This document shows, in pieces, positions 9,462 to 18,288 of a stretch of 64,000 nucleotides of DNA. Source of the DNA: a bacterium 1xD8-48 (lineage in GTDB: Bacteria; Bacillota; Clostridia; Lachnospirales; Lachnospiraceae); assembly GCA_009917455.1 (NCBI GenBank), contig QZDS01000015.1, positions 46,847-110,846 on the forward strand, written 5' to 3'. Position 1 is the first letter of the stretch; every line of letters begins with the position of its first letter. Under the pieces are notes generated by a model. It saw only the letters and a program-made list of their open reading frames with translations, searched no databases and was not told the DNA's origin. Made by a program: the position numbers and the translations under genes.

Positions 9462-9493
9462 TGCTGTAAAAATCAAAGAAAAATTTTACAGCA
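9462..9493 (-). terminator. rho-independent terminator for the C39-like peptidase gene
   Basis: Perfect 10-base stem: TGCTGTAAAA (9462-9471) with TTTTACAGCA (9484-9493). Read on the minus strand it is followed by TTTTTAATCT. It sits 8 bases past the stop of the minus-strand gene and back-to-back with the spoVT terminator. Confidence 0.85.
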
Positions 9494-9501
9494 CTTTAAT
9501 A

Positions 9502-10101
9502 TTAAATATGATACATAACAAGCGCCTCCCGGCAGACTGTCTCGCCCATCTCATAGTAGTCTCTGGAAGTGCGGTTCAGGCGGCAGATAGCAACGCTGCG
9601 GTTGGCTTCCTTAGGTGTGTCGCTGATAAATGCAATTTCATCCGTGGCATATTCCTTATCCAAATCCGGGTCGTCCTCCTCCTCGTAAAAGGGGTCGAAA
9701 AGCAGAACCCTCTCGCCCTCAAGTCCGGTCAGAAGGACATAATGGCCCACGTCGAGATAGAGATACAGAACCACCACGCCTCCCTTTTCAAGAGCCTGCC
9801 ATATTGGGCTTCCGGGTGTAAGGCTCACGGTATCCCCGGAGTAATGCTCGCAGCGGAGCGGAAAGTTTTTCCTTTCGCTGAAATGATTGAGCCAGCAGGT
9901 CATGTAGCTCATAGCAGCGGGCGAGGTACCGTGCTTGCAGAGCTCGCCCGCTTCATTATATGTATCCATGCAGTAGAGCATGATAAATTTCACAAGGTCG
10001 GGAAAAATCTCCTCCCGCTCAAAGAGATAGCGGATGCCGTTTAATATGGAAACGGGGCCGCAGTCGTATTCGGTGGTCTGATAGTTCAGTAAGTTTTTCA
10101 T
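9502..10101 (-). CDS. C39-like (papain-fold) cysteine peptidase family protein
   Basis: 199 residues, no signal peptide and no membrane helix. The N-terminal YDCGPVSILNGI places a likely catalytic Cys14 in the motif typical of the peptidase C39-like/papain-fold families. GHYVLLTG supplies the His and LLFDPF the Asp of the triad. Stand-alone C39-like proteins of this size are common in clostridia and mostly uncharacterised; some relatives process leader peptides but those are fused to ABC transporters, which is not the case here. It is monocistronic, with its own promoter and terminator. Catalytic activity is inferred from the triad; the substrate is unknown. Confidence 0.75.
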   Translation of the reverse strand: MKNLLNYQTTEYDCGPVSILNGIRYLFEREEIFPDLVKFIMLYCMDTYNEAGELCKHGTSPAAMSYMTCWLNHFSERKNFPLRCEHYSGDTVSLTPGSPIWQALEKGGVVVLYLYLDVGHYVLLTGLEGERVLLFDPFYEEEDDPDLDKEYATDEIAFISDTPKEANRSVAICRLNRTSRDYYEMGETVCREALVMYHI

Positions 10102-10147
10102 TGAGGTACTCCATTAAAATGTTTAAAAGTATATGCAAAGTGATTGT

Positions 10148-10176
10148 AATATACTGCTGTTTGCGGGATTTGTCAA
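10148..10176 (-). promoter_or_regulatory. sigma-A promoter of the C39-like peptidase gene
   Basis: On the minus strand TTGACA (10176-10171), a 17-base spacer and TATATT (10153-10148) form a near-consensus promoter about 45 bases before the ATG at 10101. Confidence 0.8.
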
Positions 10177-10370
10177 GAATGAGGTTTTGCGCATCACCGG
10201 AATCTGAAAATTGATTCCCTGGCTATGCAAAAGCGTACTATGCCCGCAATCTGCCGCTCAATTTAAAAATAAAATACTGCTTATAATACCGGCGTAAAAC
10301 ACAGATACTTTCATATATGAAGTTTTACAGAGGCTTCGCGGAAGTTTTTTTAAATTTAGTTTGGAGAATA

Positions 10371-10399
10371 TTGACATTTCGACCCTGTAACAGTATAAT
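10371..10399 (+). promoter_or_regulatory. consensus sigma-A promoter of the peptide-transport operon
   Basis: TTGACA (10371-10376), a 17-base spacer and TATAAT (10394-10399): a perfect match to consensus. The predicted transcript starts near 10406, leaving a leader of about 130 bases before the binding-protein gene. Upstream in the same 433-base gap are a 12-base palindrome TTCATATATGAA (10310-10321) and a short CTTC-GCG-GAAG hairpin followed by seven Ts (10334-10351). These could be an operator and an upstream terminator; neither is proven. Confidence 0.9.
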
Positions 10400-10534
10400 G
10401 AACCAACTGTTAAAAAATCAGCATCGGACGTGAAATGCGCCTGGTGCTGTATTAAAGAGGAGAGAATTATTTGTGTCTGCGCTGCGTCCACAATCTCCGC
10501 AAATAAAAAGAGCAGTGAGGAAGTGAGGGATACT

Positions 10535-12229
10535 ATGAAGAAATCAATCAAAAGCATTATCAGCCTTCTGATGGTACTGGCATTTACACTGGCTATGGCC
10601 GGCTGCGGAAATTCCGACAACAATCAGGGCGATACAATAAATGAGACACAGGGTGAAACAGTGGGAGGCAGTACGGGCGAAGAAAATGAAGGTAACGGAG
10701 GAGCCGCACAGGCAGCGCCCGGAGAAAAAATTGTAAACGTAGGCGTTACGGATTCCCTTGGCGGCATCAACCCTTTTGCCATTGACCAGACGGAAATAAA
10801 CAAGTATGCGGTGGGACTTATGTTCCTGCCGTTAGTGGAGCTTGACAAGGACCTGAATTTCCAGAATATGCTGGCAGATTCTATTACAACAGAGGACAAT
10901 ATTCATTTTACAGTGCATATTGATGAAAAGGCAACCTGGTCGGACGGAACGCCTGTAACGGCTGCCGACGTAGAATATACCGTGCGCCGCCTGGCAAGCC
11001 CTGTTGTAAACAACACGACGCTGATGCTTTATGCCTTTGAGGGTGTGGGCGACGACGGCTATGTGGAAGAGGGCGCGGAGAGCGTGGAAGGAATCCGGAT
11101 TATTGACGACAAGACGGTTCAGTTTATTTCCAAATATCCTATGGCGCTTACCACCTTTGAAAATACCTATGCCAGATATCTTCACACGATGCCGAAGCAT
11201 ATCATCGAGAAGTTCGGCGAGGCGGAGCTGACCACGGCTGACTGGTTCAACCACCCTGACGTCATCAGCGGCCCGTATTTTCTGACAGATTATGATAACG
11301 ACCATTATATTTCCTATACGGCGAATGCCGACTACTGGAAAGGCGCGCCCAGGATTGACAAATTAAATATCAGAATTGTGGACGCCAGCCAGATTTATGC
11401 AGGACTTCAGTCGGGGGAAATCGACATTACCCATCACACAATGACGGCAGTGCCCCAGGAGGACTTTGAAAGTATAGAAGCTCTTGAAAATGTGGAAACT
11501 GTATATGGAGCGCCAATCACCAACCAGTCCGCATTTATCCAGACGGCAAATATTCCCGATGCAAAAGTGCGTCAGGCGCTTGTTTATGCAATCGACAGGC
11601 AGCAGCTTGTGGACCAGCTTTTAAAAGGACACGGAGAAGTGGTAGACGGTTTCCTTTCATCGGCAAGCCCGTTCTTTGACGAGAGTGTTACCCCGATTCC
11701 CTATGACCCGGAAAAGGCAAAGGCGCTTCTTGAGGAGGCCGGATGGGACGGTTCTCAGACACTGCGTTTTTACGTTAATTCGGGAGACAACACCTTTGTA
11801 AACGGCGCGCAGGTTCTGGTGGCTCAGTGGGCCGCTGTGGGAATCAAGGTGGAAGTTCAGACAGTCGATTTGGCTACTCTTATGACGATTGCGGGAACCA
11901 CGGATTACGACATTCTTGCGGTTCAGTACACATATGCGCCGGTTGACCCTTATCCGGATGTGGACTGGCTCCTTGGCGGGGAGGGAAGCTGGACCGGTTA
12001 TTCCAGCGAAACCATCAGAGACGCGCTGGTGAAAACCCAGGAGACCAGCGATGTGGAAGAGATTAAGGCTTTATATTCAATTGTAGATAAAACCGTCCAG
12101 GAGGATGTTCCCATGTTCTCCGCATATATTATCAGCGCCCAGGGAGCGGTAAGCAATCGCTTAAGCGGCGCGCAGCCCAGCGCGTACGGCTTCTTTAACG
12201 ACGTGCATAACTGGGACGTTGCAGAATAA
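10535..12229 (+). CDS. dipeptide/oligopeptide ABC transporter substrate-binding lipoprotein (family 5)
   Basis: 564 residues. The ATG at 10535 follows a GAGG site and starts a lipoprotein signal with lipobox MAGC, Cys24; an upstream in-frame start would bury the signal. After an Asn/Gly/Glu-rich linker comes a family-5 binding domain with the usual WSDGTPVTAADVEYT motif near residue 146 and an N-terminal region like DppA/OppA. It should capture peptides or related cationic or acylated compounds for the transporter encoded by the next four genes. The M20 amidohydrolase at the operon end suggests a substrate with an amide to be cleaved inside the cell, which is an inference. Confidence 0.9.
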   Translation: MKKSIKSIISLLMVLAFTLAMAGCGNSDNNQGDTINETQGETVGGSTGEENEGNGGAAQAAPGEKIVNVGVTDSLGGINPFAIDQTEINKYAVGLMFLPLVELDKDLNFQNMLADSITTEDNIHFTVHIDEKATWSDGTPVTAADVEYTVRRLASPVVNNTTLMLYAFEGVGDDGYVEEGAESVEGIRIIDDKTVQFISKYPMALTTFENTYARYLHTMPKHIIEKFGEAELTTADWFNHPDVISGPYFLTDYDNDHYISYTANADYWKGAPRIDKLNIRIVDASQIYAGLQSGEIDITHHTMTAVPQEDFESIEALENVETVYGAPITNQSAFIQTANIPDAKVRQALVYAIDRQQLVDQLLKGHGEVVDGFLSSASPFFDESVTPIPYDPEKAKALLEEAGWDGSQTLRFYVNSGDNTFVNGAQVLVAQWAAVGIKVEVQTVDLATLMTIAGTTDYDILAVQYTYAPVDPYPDVDWLLGGEGSWTGYSSETIRDALVKTQETSDVEEIKALYSIVDKTVQEDVPMFSAYIISAQGAVSNRLSGAQPSAYGFFNDVHNWDVAE

Positions 12230-12295
12230 TCAGCATTATTGCTTTGTATGGAAGTGCGCCGGGAATGCAGGTGCACATGTAGGTGAGGAAATGCG

Positions 12296-13282
12296 ATGTC
12301 ACATTTACTGGAAGTACAGGGGCTGACTACTACCTTTAAAGGCGACTATGGAAAAACCATCAGTGTGGACCATATTCATTTTCATGTGGACGAAGGAGAG
12401 GTTGTCTGCATTGTAGGGGAGTCGGGATGTGGAAAAAGTGTAACCTCGCTGTCAATTATGGGATTGTTAGGAAGGGGCGGAGCTGTCACTGACGGCTCTG
12501 TCCTGTTTGACAGTAAGAACCTTCTTTCCATGACGGAAAAGGAGTTTGATAAGATTCGCGGAAACGAAATTACCATGATTTTTCAGGACCCGCTTACATC
12601 CTTAAATCCTGTTTTTACAGTGGGGAGTCAGATAACAGAGAGTATCAGAACGCATATGCATCTTTCAAAAGAGGATGCGGCAAAGAGGGCGGAGGCGCTT
12701 CTTACAAGAGTGGGGATGCCGGACGCTCATGGAACAATGAAGAAGTATCCCCACACCCTTTCCGGCGGAATGCGCCAGAGGGTAATGATTGCAATGGCAT
12801 TATCCTGTAATCCGAGGCTCCTTATTGCGGACGAGCCCACAACGGCGCTGGACGTGACGATTCAGGCGCAGATTATGGAGCTGCTTGGGCAGCTGCAGAA
12901 AGAAACGGGAATGTCCATGATTTTAATTACCCATGATATCGGCCTGGTTGCCAATACGGCGGACCGGGTTCTTGTCATGTATGCGGGACAGATTATAGAG
13001 GAAGCGCCGGTAAAGGAACTGTTTGAAAACCCCGGACATCCTTATACTATGGCTCTTCTGGATACGGTTCCAACTATACGGGACAGCGCGGACAGGCAGC
13101 TTTTTGCCATACCGGGCATTGTACCGGAAAACTACGACGGTATTACGGGATGCCGCTTTGCAGAGCGCTGCAGATACCGCAGAGCCGAGTGCGCCAATCC
13201 GCAGAAAGACTATGAATTTGGCCCCCGTCATGTGGCAAAATGCGTGGTGATGAAAGAAGGGGGGATAATCAATGAAAGATAA
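12296..13282 (+). CDS. peptide ABC transporter ATPase (DppD/OppD type)
   Basis: 328 residues. Walker A GESGCGKS is near residue 41, the signature LSGGMRQR near 155-165, Walker B LLIADEPT just after, and the C-terminal oligopeptide/dipeptide domain contains the Cys pattern [14 protein letters not shown]. Those cysteines bind an iron-sulfur cluster in some DppD homologues (known for the family). It hydrolyses ATP to drive import with the partner ATPase encoded downstream, whose start it overlaps by 11 bases. Confidence 0.93.
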   Translation: MSHLLEVQGLTTTFKGDYGKTISVDHIHFHVDEGEVVCIVGESGCGKSVTSLSIMGLLGRGGAVTDGSVLFDSKNLLSMTEKEFDKIRGNEITMIFQDPLTSLNPVFTVGSQITESIRTHMHLSKEDAAKRAEALLTRVGMPDAHGTMKKYPHTLSGGMRQRVMIAMALSCNPRLLIADEPTTALDVTIQAQIMELLGQLQKETGMSMILITHDIGLVANTADRVLVMYAGQIIEEAPVKELFENPGHPYTMALLDTVPTIRDSADRQLFAIPGIVPENYDGITGCRFAERCRYRRAECANPQKDYEFGPRHVAKCVVMKEGGIINER

Positions 13283-14270
13283 ATCGAACATCCCTCTGAT
13301 TCAGGCTGAAAATTTAAAGGTATATTATCCCATAAAGGGAGGAATCATCAATCATACAACCGGCTATGTGAAAGCGGTGGACGGGATAAATTTTTCCATT
13401 ATGGAAGGTGAAACCCTGGGGCTTGTGGGAGAATCCGGCTGTGGGAAATCCACTATCGGAAGACAGCTGGTGGGGCTTGAAAATCCTACGGAAGGAAAGA
13501 TTTACTATCAGGGAACGAATCTTGCCGGACTGAAAAAAGCGGAAATGCAGAAAATAAGGACACAGCTTCAAATGGTGTTTCAGGATCCTTATTCGTCCTT
13601 AAACCCGAGAAAGCATATCTTTGAAATTCTGGCCCAGCCCATGCTGTACCATGGAATCGCCGCAAAAGATACGGTGGAAAAAGATATTCTGAAGATTCTG
13701 GATATGGTGGGACTTTCAAGAAACGTGCTTGGACGGTATCCCCATGAATTTTCCGGCGGACAGAGACAGCGAATCGGAATCGCAAAGGCGCTTTCCTTAA
13801 ATCCGAAATTTATCGTCTGCGACGAGCCGGTCAGCGCCCTGGACGTATCCATACAGGCGCAAATCCTGAACCTGTTAAAGAGCCTGCAAAAAGAGCTGCA
13901 TCTCACGTTGCTTTTCGTGGGTCACGGCCTTGGCGCGGTAAATTATGTCAGCGACAGAATCGCCGTCATGTATCTGGGCAAAATAGTGGAAACAGGCGAA
14001 ACGAAAGAAATTTTTAACCATCCGGTTCATCCGTATACAAAGGCGCTTTTAAATGCCGTGCCGGTGCCTGACCCGAAAGAAAGAGAAAAGGCCCGCAGCC
14101 TTCTGGAGGGAGAAATCGGGGACAGTACCAATCCCCCGGCAGGCTGCCGTTTTCATCCAAGATGCCCCTGCGCCACGGAAATCTGCGGGCAGAGGGAGCC
14201 GGCGCTTTCGGAGGTGCGGCCGGGCTCCGGACACGAAGCCGCCTGCCCTATCGTTGGAGAAAGGGCATAG
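13272..14270 (+). CDS. peptide ABC transporter ATPase (DppF/OppF type)
   Basis: 332 residues with Walker [10 protein letters not shown], signature FSGGQRQR, Walker B FIVCDEPVSALD and the C-terminal domain CRFHPRCPCATEIC of the OppF group. The H-loop reads VGHGLGAV where VSHDLxxV is usual, so the Asp after the switch His is a Gly here; this is unusual and may affect turnover. It is the second half of the heterodimeric motor. The start lies within the end of the partner gene, preceded by a GGGG-rich ribosome site. Confidence 0.92.
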   Translation: MKDKSNIPLIQAENLKVYYPIKGGIINHTTGYVKAVDGINFSIMEGETLGLVGESGCGKSTIGRQLVGLENPTEGKIYYQGTNLAGLKKAEMQKIRTQLQMVFQDPYSSLNPRKHIFEILAQPMLYHGIAAKDTVEKDILKILDMVGLSRNVLGRYPHEFSGGQRQRIGIAKALSLNPKFIVCDEPVSALDVSIQAQILNLLKSLQKELHLTLLFVGHGLGAVNYVSDRIAVMYLGKIVETGETKEIFNHPVHPYTKALLNAVPVPDPKEREKARSLLEGEIGDSTNPPAGCRFHPRCPCATEICGQREPALSEVRPGSGHEAACPIVGERA

Positions 14271-14295
14271 CGGAACTGGAATAGGAGGACCTGAA

Positions 14296-15243
14296 TTGGG
14301 TAAGTACATTATTAAAAGAATTTTAATTGCCATTCCCGTGCTGATTGGAATTACTGTGATAGATTACGCCATCATGTGCATGGCGGGAAGCCCTCTGGAA
14401 ATGCTTCAGGGGCCGAGAGTATCGGAAGCCGCCGTGGAGGCGCGGAAAATCGCACTGGGTCTGGACAAGCCTTTTTATATACAGTATTTTGTGTGGCTGG
14501 GGCAGCTTTTGCATGGAAATATGGGCTATTCCATTAAATCCTACCAGTCGGTCAGTGAAATGATAGGAAGCCATTTAGGGCCAACCCTTCTCCTTATGGG
14601 CGTGTCCCTTCTGGTGAGCCTTCTTATGGCGGTTCCGGCGGGGATTTACAGCGCCGTTCACCAGTATTCAAAGGGAGACTACGCGGTGGTTACTTTTTCC
14701 TTTTTGGGAAGCAGTATACCGGGCTTTTTCTTATCCCTGCTTTTGATTTATGTTTTTACGGTAAAGCTTGGCTGGCTTCCGTCAAGCGGCATGACTACGC
14801 TGGGGACGGAAGGCGGTTTTTCGGACGTTGCAAGGCACATGGTAATGCCGGTGATTGTGCTGGCCACTTCTATGGCCGGAAGTAATATCAGATACATCAG
14901 AAGCGCCGTGCTTGAAATTCTCCAGCAGGATTATCTGCGGACTGCACGGGCTAAAGGAATCGGACGTTTTAAAGTGATTAACAAGCATGCCCTGCGCAAC
15001 GCGCTGGTGCCTATCGTTACGGTAATCGGTATGGAGATTCCCGTACTTTTCGGCGGAGCCGTGATTATCGAGCAGGTATTTTCGTGGCCGGGACTGGGAC
15101 TTATGACAATGAGCGCAATCACCAGCCGGGATTATCCCGTGATTATGGGCGTGTGCCTTTTATCGGCGGTGGTGGTGCTTGTGGCAAATCTGGTCACAGA
15201 CATTATGTATGCGCTGGTAGACCCCACAATTCAGTTGGATTAG
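14296..15243 (+). CDS. peptide ABC transporter permease (DppB/OppB type), TTG start
   Basis: 315-residue permease with six predicted helices. The first residues MGKYIIKRILIAIPVL are typical for DppB N-termini. The start is read as TTG at 14296 because AGGAGG lies 7 bases upstream; longer in-frame extensions would run back into the preceding ATPase gene and add a hydrophilic, Arg/Pro-rich tail not seen in the family. The cytoplasmic coupling loop appears as RTARAKGIG near residue 218. Confidence 0.92.
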   Translation: MGKYIIKRILIAIPVLIGITVIDYAIMCMAGSPLEMLQGPRVSEAAVEARKIALGLDKPFYIQYFVWLGQLLHGNMGYSIKSYQSVSEMIGSHLGPTLLLMGVSLLVSLLMAVPAGIYSAVHQYSKGDYAVVTFSFLGSSIPGFFLSLLLIYVFTVKLGWLPSSGMTTLGTEGGFSDVARHMVMPVIVLATSMAGSNIRYIRSAVLEILQQDYLRTARAKGIGRFKVINKHALRNALVPIVTVIGMEIPVLFGGAVIIEQVFSWPGLGLMTMSAITSRDYPVIMGVCLLSAVVVLVANLVTDIMYALVDPTIQLD

Positions 15244-15253
15244 GAGGGGCGGT

Positions 15254-16195
15254 ATGAGACGGGATTTTACTTCAAAGAAAAAGTGGGAAATAAACGGGAT
15301 TTCGGGCTTTGACGCAAAGAAGGAGACGGAAGGAGGGGCGGATATAGCCAATGAAAGCTATTTACAGACCGTCTTCCGGCGGTTCCGCCGCCATCATCTT
15401 GCGTTGATAAGCCTGATAGTACTGACTGTTCTCTGCGGGGCCGCGCTTCTTGCGCCGATAATTGCACCCTATGAGCCGGACGAGATTGTGGGTACTTTCA
15501 GCGGCGCGCCCAGTAAGGAATTCTGGCTGGGAACGGACCAGATAGGCCGGGACGTATTCAGCAGGCTTTTGTACGCCATGCGGATATCGCTGCTGGTGGG
15601 AGTCATGGCGACTTTAATTTCAACGGTAGTGGGCGTGATTCTGGGGCTGGCTGCCGGGTATTTCGGCGGCGTGGCGGATATGGTGATTATGCGCTTTACG
15701 GATATGGTGATGTCCTTTCCCTATATTCTGCTGGTTTTAGTGGCGGCTGCTATTTTTAAGCCGGGACTCTGGAATATCATATTGATTCTGGGCTTTGTGG
15801 ACTGGCCGGGAATTGCAAGGCTGGTGCGGGGAAATGTGCTGAATCTCCGGGAGACGAATTTCATCAAGGGAAATATCGTGGCAGGAATGCCCCTTCGGCA
15901 TATTTTGTTTTCGGAAATTTTACCGAACACGGTAGCGCCGATTCTGGTGTATGCCACTTCGGTTCTGGCTCTGTCCATGCTGGACGAGGCGGCGCTCAGC
16001 TTTTTGGGGCAGGGAGTACAACCGCCCACGCCAAGCCTGGGAAATATGTTAAACGGCGCCCAGTCCCTGACTGTGCTTACCAAACAGCCCTGGCTCTGGA
16101 TTCCTCCGGGACTTTTGATTGTGGTGCTGGTGATGGCGATTAATTTTATCGGGGACGCGCTGAGAGATGCGTTGGACCCTAACAGCGGGAGATAA
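15254..16195 (+). CDS. peptide ABC transporter permease (DppC/OppC type)
   Basis: 313 residues with an N-terminal cytoplasmic extension of about 45 residues, then six predicted helices. GTDQIGRDVFSRLLYAMR is the conserved DppC region near residue 94. AGGAGG precedes the ATG and the gap to the previous gene is 10 bases. It pairs with the TTG-started permease to form the channel. Confidence 0.93.
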   Translation: MRRDFTSKKKWEINGISGFDAKKETEGGADIANESYLQTVFRRFRRHHLALISLIVLTVLCGAALLAPIIAPYEPDEIVGTFSGAPSKEFWLGTDQIGRDVFSRLLYAMRISLLVGVMATLISTVVGVILGLAAGYFGGVADMVIMRFTDMVMSFPYILLVLVAAAIFKPGLWNIILILGFVDWPGIARLVRGNVLNLRETNFIKGNIVAGMPLRHILFSEILPNTVAPILVYATSVLALSMLDEAALSFLGQGVQPPTPSLGNMLNGAQSLTVLTKQPWLWIPPGLLIVVLVMAINFIGDALRDALDPNSGR

Positions 16196-16330
16196 TTTTA
16201 TATAGCTATTTGCAAGTTTAATACGCTCTGTGAGGAAAAAAGTATTAACTTTTCGAAGGCGCTGCAGGATGCTTTGCTGACAAAAATACAGTCATTATAA
16301 GCAGAGGGTGGCAGTGAAAGGTGAAAACGA

Positions 16331-17458
16331 ATGGAAAATCATAAGAATTTGGAAAAGAAATTAGCGGAATGGTTCGAGTGGTTTCACCGCCATCCGGAAC
16401 TCTCCTATGAGGAGTACGAAACTACGGATAAGATTCGTGAGGTTCTTACAGAAGCGGGAGTGGAAATCCTGCCATGTGCTCTGGAGACAGGGCTTGTGGC
16501 TATAGTGAGAGGTGCAAAAGAAGGGCCGGTACAGGCCCTTCGCTGCGATATAGACGCCCTGCCAATCCGTGAGGAGACGAATCTGGCCTATGCTTCCGAA
16601 TACGAAGGGAAAATGCATGCATGTGGGCATGATTTTCATATTACGGCGGGAATCGGATGTGCCGTTTTGCTGAATGAGAGAAAGGATGAACTTGCCGGGA
16701 CGGTAAAAATTATTTTTCAGCCCGGGGAGGAAAGCTCTCTCGGCGCGCTCAAGGTGCTGGAAACTGACGTGATGGAGGACGTGGAGCGGATTTGGGGACT
16801 TCACGCGGATCCTACCAACGAAGCCGGGACGCTCGGAATCAGAGAAGGCTATGTGACGGCGGCGGTGGACAGGTTCGTGATTACCGTAAAAGGCGTGGGC
16901 TGTCACGGGGCGCATCCGGACGATGGGGTTGACCCGATTCCGGCAGCGGCAGGAATTATTCAGGCTTTGCAGACGATTGTTACCAGAAATATTAATGCCT
17001 TTCATCCGGCGCTTATCAGCGTTACCAGATTAACGGCAGGGAATACGTGGAATGTCATACCGGAGGAGGCGGTTCTGGAAGGGACTGTACGCACCATGAG
17101 CCTGGAGGACAGGATTTTATTTGAACGGCGGCTTCGGGAAATTGCGAAGGGAACGGCGGCGGCTTACGGCGCATCGGCGGAAGCAGAATGGATTGCAGGC
17201 CCGCCCGCCACTTACAATGACGGAAGCATGGCGGAGGAGAGTATTCAGAAGGCCCGGAAGCTGGGATTAAACGTTGTGCCGGAGGAAAGTTCCATGGGAG
17301 GGGATGACTTTGCCTTTTTTGAGGAGAACATTCCGGGTTGCTATATTAAGGTAGGAACAGGGAAGGGGCAGCTGATTCATCAGCCGGGGTTTTGTGTGGA
17401 TAAGGCTGCGATATGGTTGGCGGCGGAGTATTTGGCGGAACTTATGACGAAAAGTTGA
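16331..17458 (+). CDS. M20D-family metal-dependent amidohydrolase
   Basis: 375 residues, the usual length for N-acyl-amino-acid/hippurate amidohydrolases. Metal ligands are visible in MHACGHD (near residue 97), the catalytic Glu pair in PGEESS (near 135), the dimerisation-domain GCHGAHP segment near 195, and the last ligand region MGGDDFAFF near 322. It should cleave an acyl or aminoacyl amide in the cytoplasm. It follows the peptide importer by 135 bases and is followed by a terminator, so it probably ends the same operon and processes the imported compound. Confidence 0.88.
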   Translation: MENHKNLEKKLAEWFEWFHRHPELSYEEYETTDKIREVLTEAGVEILPCALETGLVAIVRGAKEGPVQALRCDIDALPIREETNLAYASEYEGKMHACGHDFHITAGIGCAVLLNERKDELAGTVKIIFQPGEESSLGALKVLETDVMEDVERIWGLHADPTNEAGTLGIREGYVTAAVDRFVITVKGVGCHGAHPDDGVDPIPAAAGIIQALQTIVTRNINAFHPALISVTRLTAGNTWNVIPEEAVLEGTVRTMSLEDRILFERRLREIAKGTAAAYGASAEAEWIAGPPATYNDGSMAEESIQKARKLGLNVVPEESSMGGDDFAFFEENIPGCYIKVGTGKGQLIHQPGFCVDKAAIWLAAEYLAELMTKS

Positions 17459-17483
17459 AGATAGCTGAGCCCTTAACTGCGGG

Positions 17484-17515
17484 AAAAAAGATGGATATTT
17501 TGCCCATCTTTTTTT
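17484..17515 (+). terminator. rho-independent terminator closing the peptide-transport operon
   Basis: AAAAAAGATGG (17484-17494) pairs with CCATCTTTTTTT (17504-17515) around a 9-base loop, and the 3' arm itself is a T-run. It lies 26 bases past the amidohydrolase stop. Confidence 0.9.
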
Positions 17516-17616
17516 ATGCGGAAAAACAGGAGAAGAATACGGTGGCAGTATAGAAGCAGTATGTAAAATAGTGGGAAATATCTTAAATGAGTATTTATAA
17601 TCCGTTATTTTAAACG

Positions 17617-17645
17617 TTGACATATTAAAAAAAAAATCATATAAT
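17617..17645 (+). promoter_or_regulatory. consensus sigma-A promoter of the polysaccharide cluster
   Basis: TTGACA (17617-17622), an A-rich 17-base spacer and TATAAT (17640-17645). The A-tract spacer should bend and strengthen the promoter. The predicted start is near 17652, giving a leader of about 170 bases before the first gene. Confidence 0.88.
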
Positions 17646-17665
17646 GCTATAAAAATAGATATCAT

Positions 17666-17746
17666 TTTAGAGAAAAGCTGTACTTGGAATTTTTCTAAAC
17701 CAATATGTTTGCCAAAGTGTACTTTCCCGTGCTTTTTTGGCTTTTT
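17666..17746 (+). promoter_or_regulatory. leader with two hairpins, the second terminator-like
   Basis: Within the leader, TTTAG-AGAAAA (17666-17676) pairs with TTTTTCTAAA (17690-17699) with one bulged base. A second hairpin joins GCCAAA (17711-17716) and GTAC (17719-17722) to GTGC (17729-17732, one G-U pair) and TTTGGC (17736-17741), followed by TTTTT (17742-17746). The second has the form of an intrinsic terminator ahead of the first gene, so it may attenuate the operon unless antitermination occurs. No NusG/LoaP-like gene is present in the window to supply that. The function is inferred from structure. Confidence 0.5.
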
Positions 17747-17823
17747 CTGTTTACGCCTGTCGAGGATATTCAGTGGACAGCATATGGGTATGGGATAAGG
17801 TATAATGCAAAGGAATACTAAGA

Positions 17824-18225
17824 ATGGAAAAAAAAGCAGATATTTCACTGGAAATCAAGCAAATTTGTTTTACCGGAAATAGTATAAAAATCACAGATTT
17901 ATGTTCAGGCAAGCACCAGATTTTTTATAAAGAGATTGTGTTTGCCTGCTTACATATTCATGACGGGGAAACAGGTGTATTTTACGAACCGGAGATTACA
18001 GAAATTACGGAAAATATGGAAGGAGAAGTTTTGCTTTATGATATAAATCGTTGCTGTTGGAGGCTTCAAACGAATTTATCCGGGAAAACGGCAGGGGTTA
18101 TATTAAAAGAACTGGCTTACAGGGCCCCATATATTTTGCTGGGAGGGCAGCCGTGGTTCCATATAGAGCAGAAAGAAGATTTTGCTGAAATTAAAAATAT
18201 GGTGGGTTTGATGCGCCAAGGCTGA
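17824..18225 (+). CDS. uncharacterised 133-residue protein, first gene of the polysaccharide cluster
   Basis: I do not recognise this protein. It has no signal peptide or membrane helix. It is predicted mostly beta-strand in the first 90 residues, then ends with a helical segment around residues 121-132. The alternating strands followed by a C-terminal helix resemble a PH-like fold, but no diagnostic motif is seen. It contains several cysteines, including an adjacent pair (NRCCW). The gene follows the attenuator-like leader and comes 63 bases before the heptose kinase gene. First-gene position suggests regulation or a small accessory role. Confidence 0.7.
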   Translation: MEKKADISLEIKQICFTGNSIKITDLCSGKHQIFYKEIVFACLHIHDGETGVFYEPEITEITENMEGEVLLYDINRCCWRLQTNLSGKTAGVILKELAYRAPYILLGGQPWFHIEQKEDFAEIKNMVGLMRQG

Positions 18226-18288
18226 AAGCCGGTTTGCATTTTATAAATGCATGAATTTACAAAATATATATAGAAAGAGGCGAAAGGC

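Noticed and set aside
10334..10351. Terminator upstream of the peptide-transport promoter
   Set aside because: A 4-base stem with seven Ts is too small to be convincing, and no plus-strand gene ends nearby.
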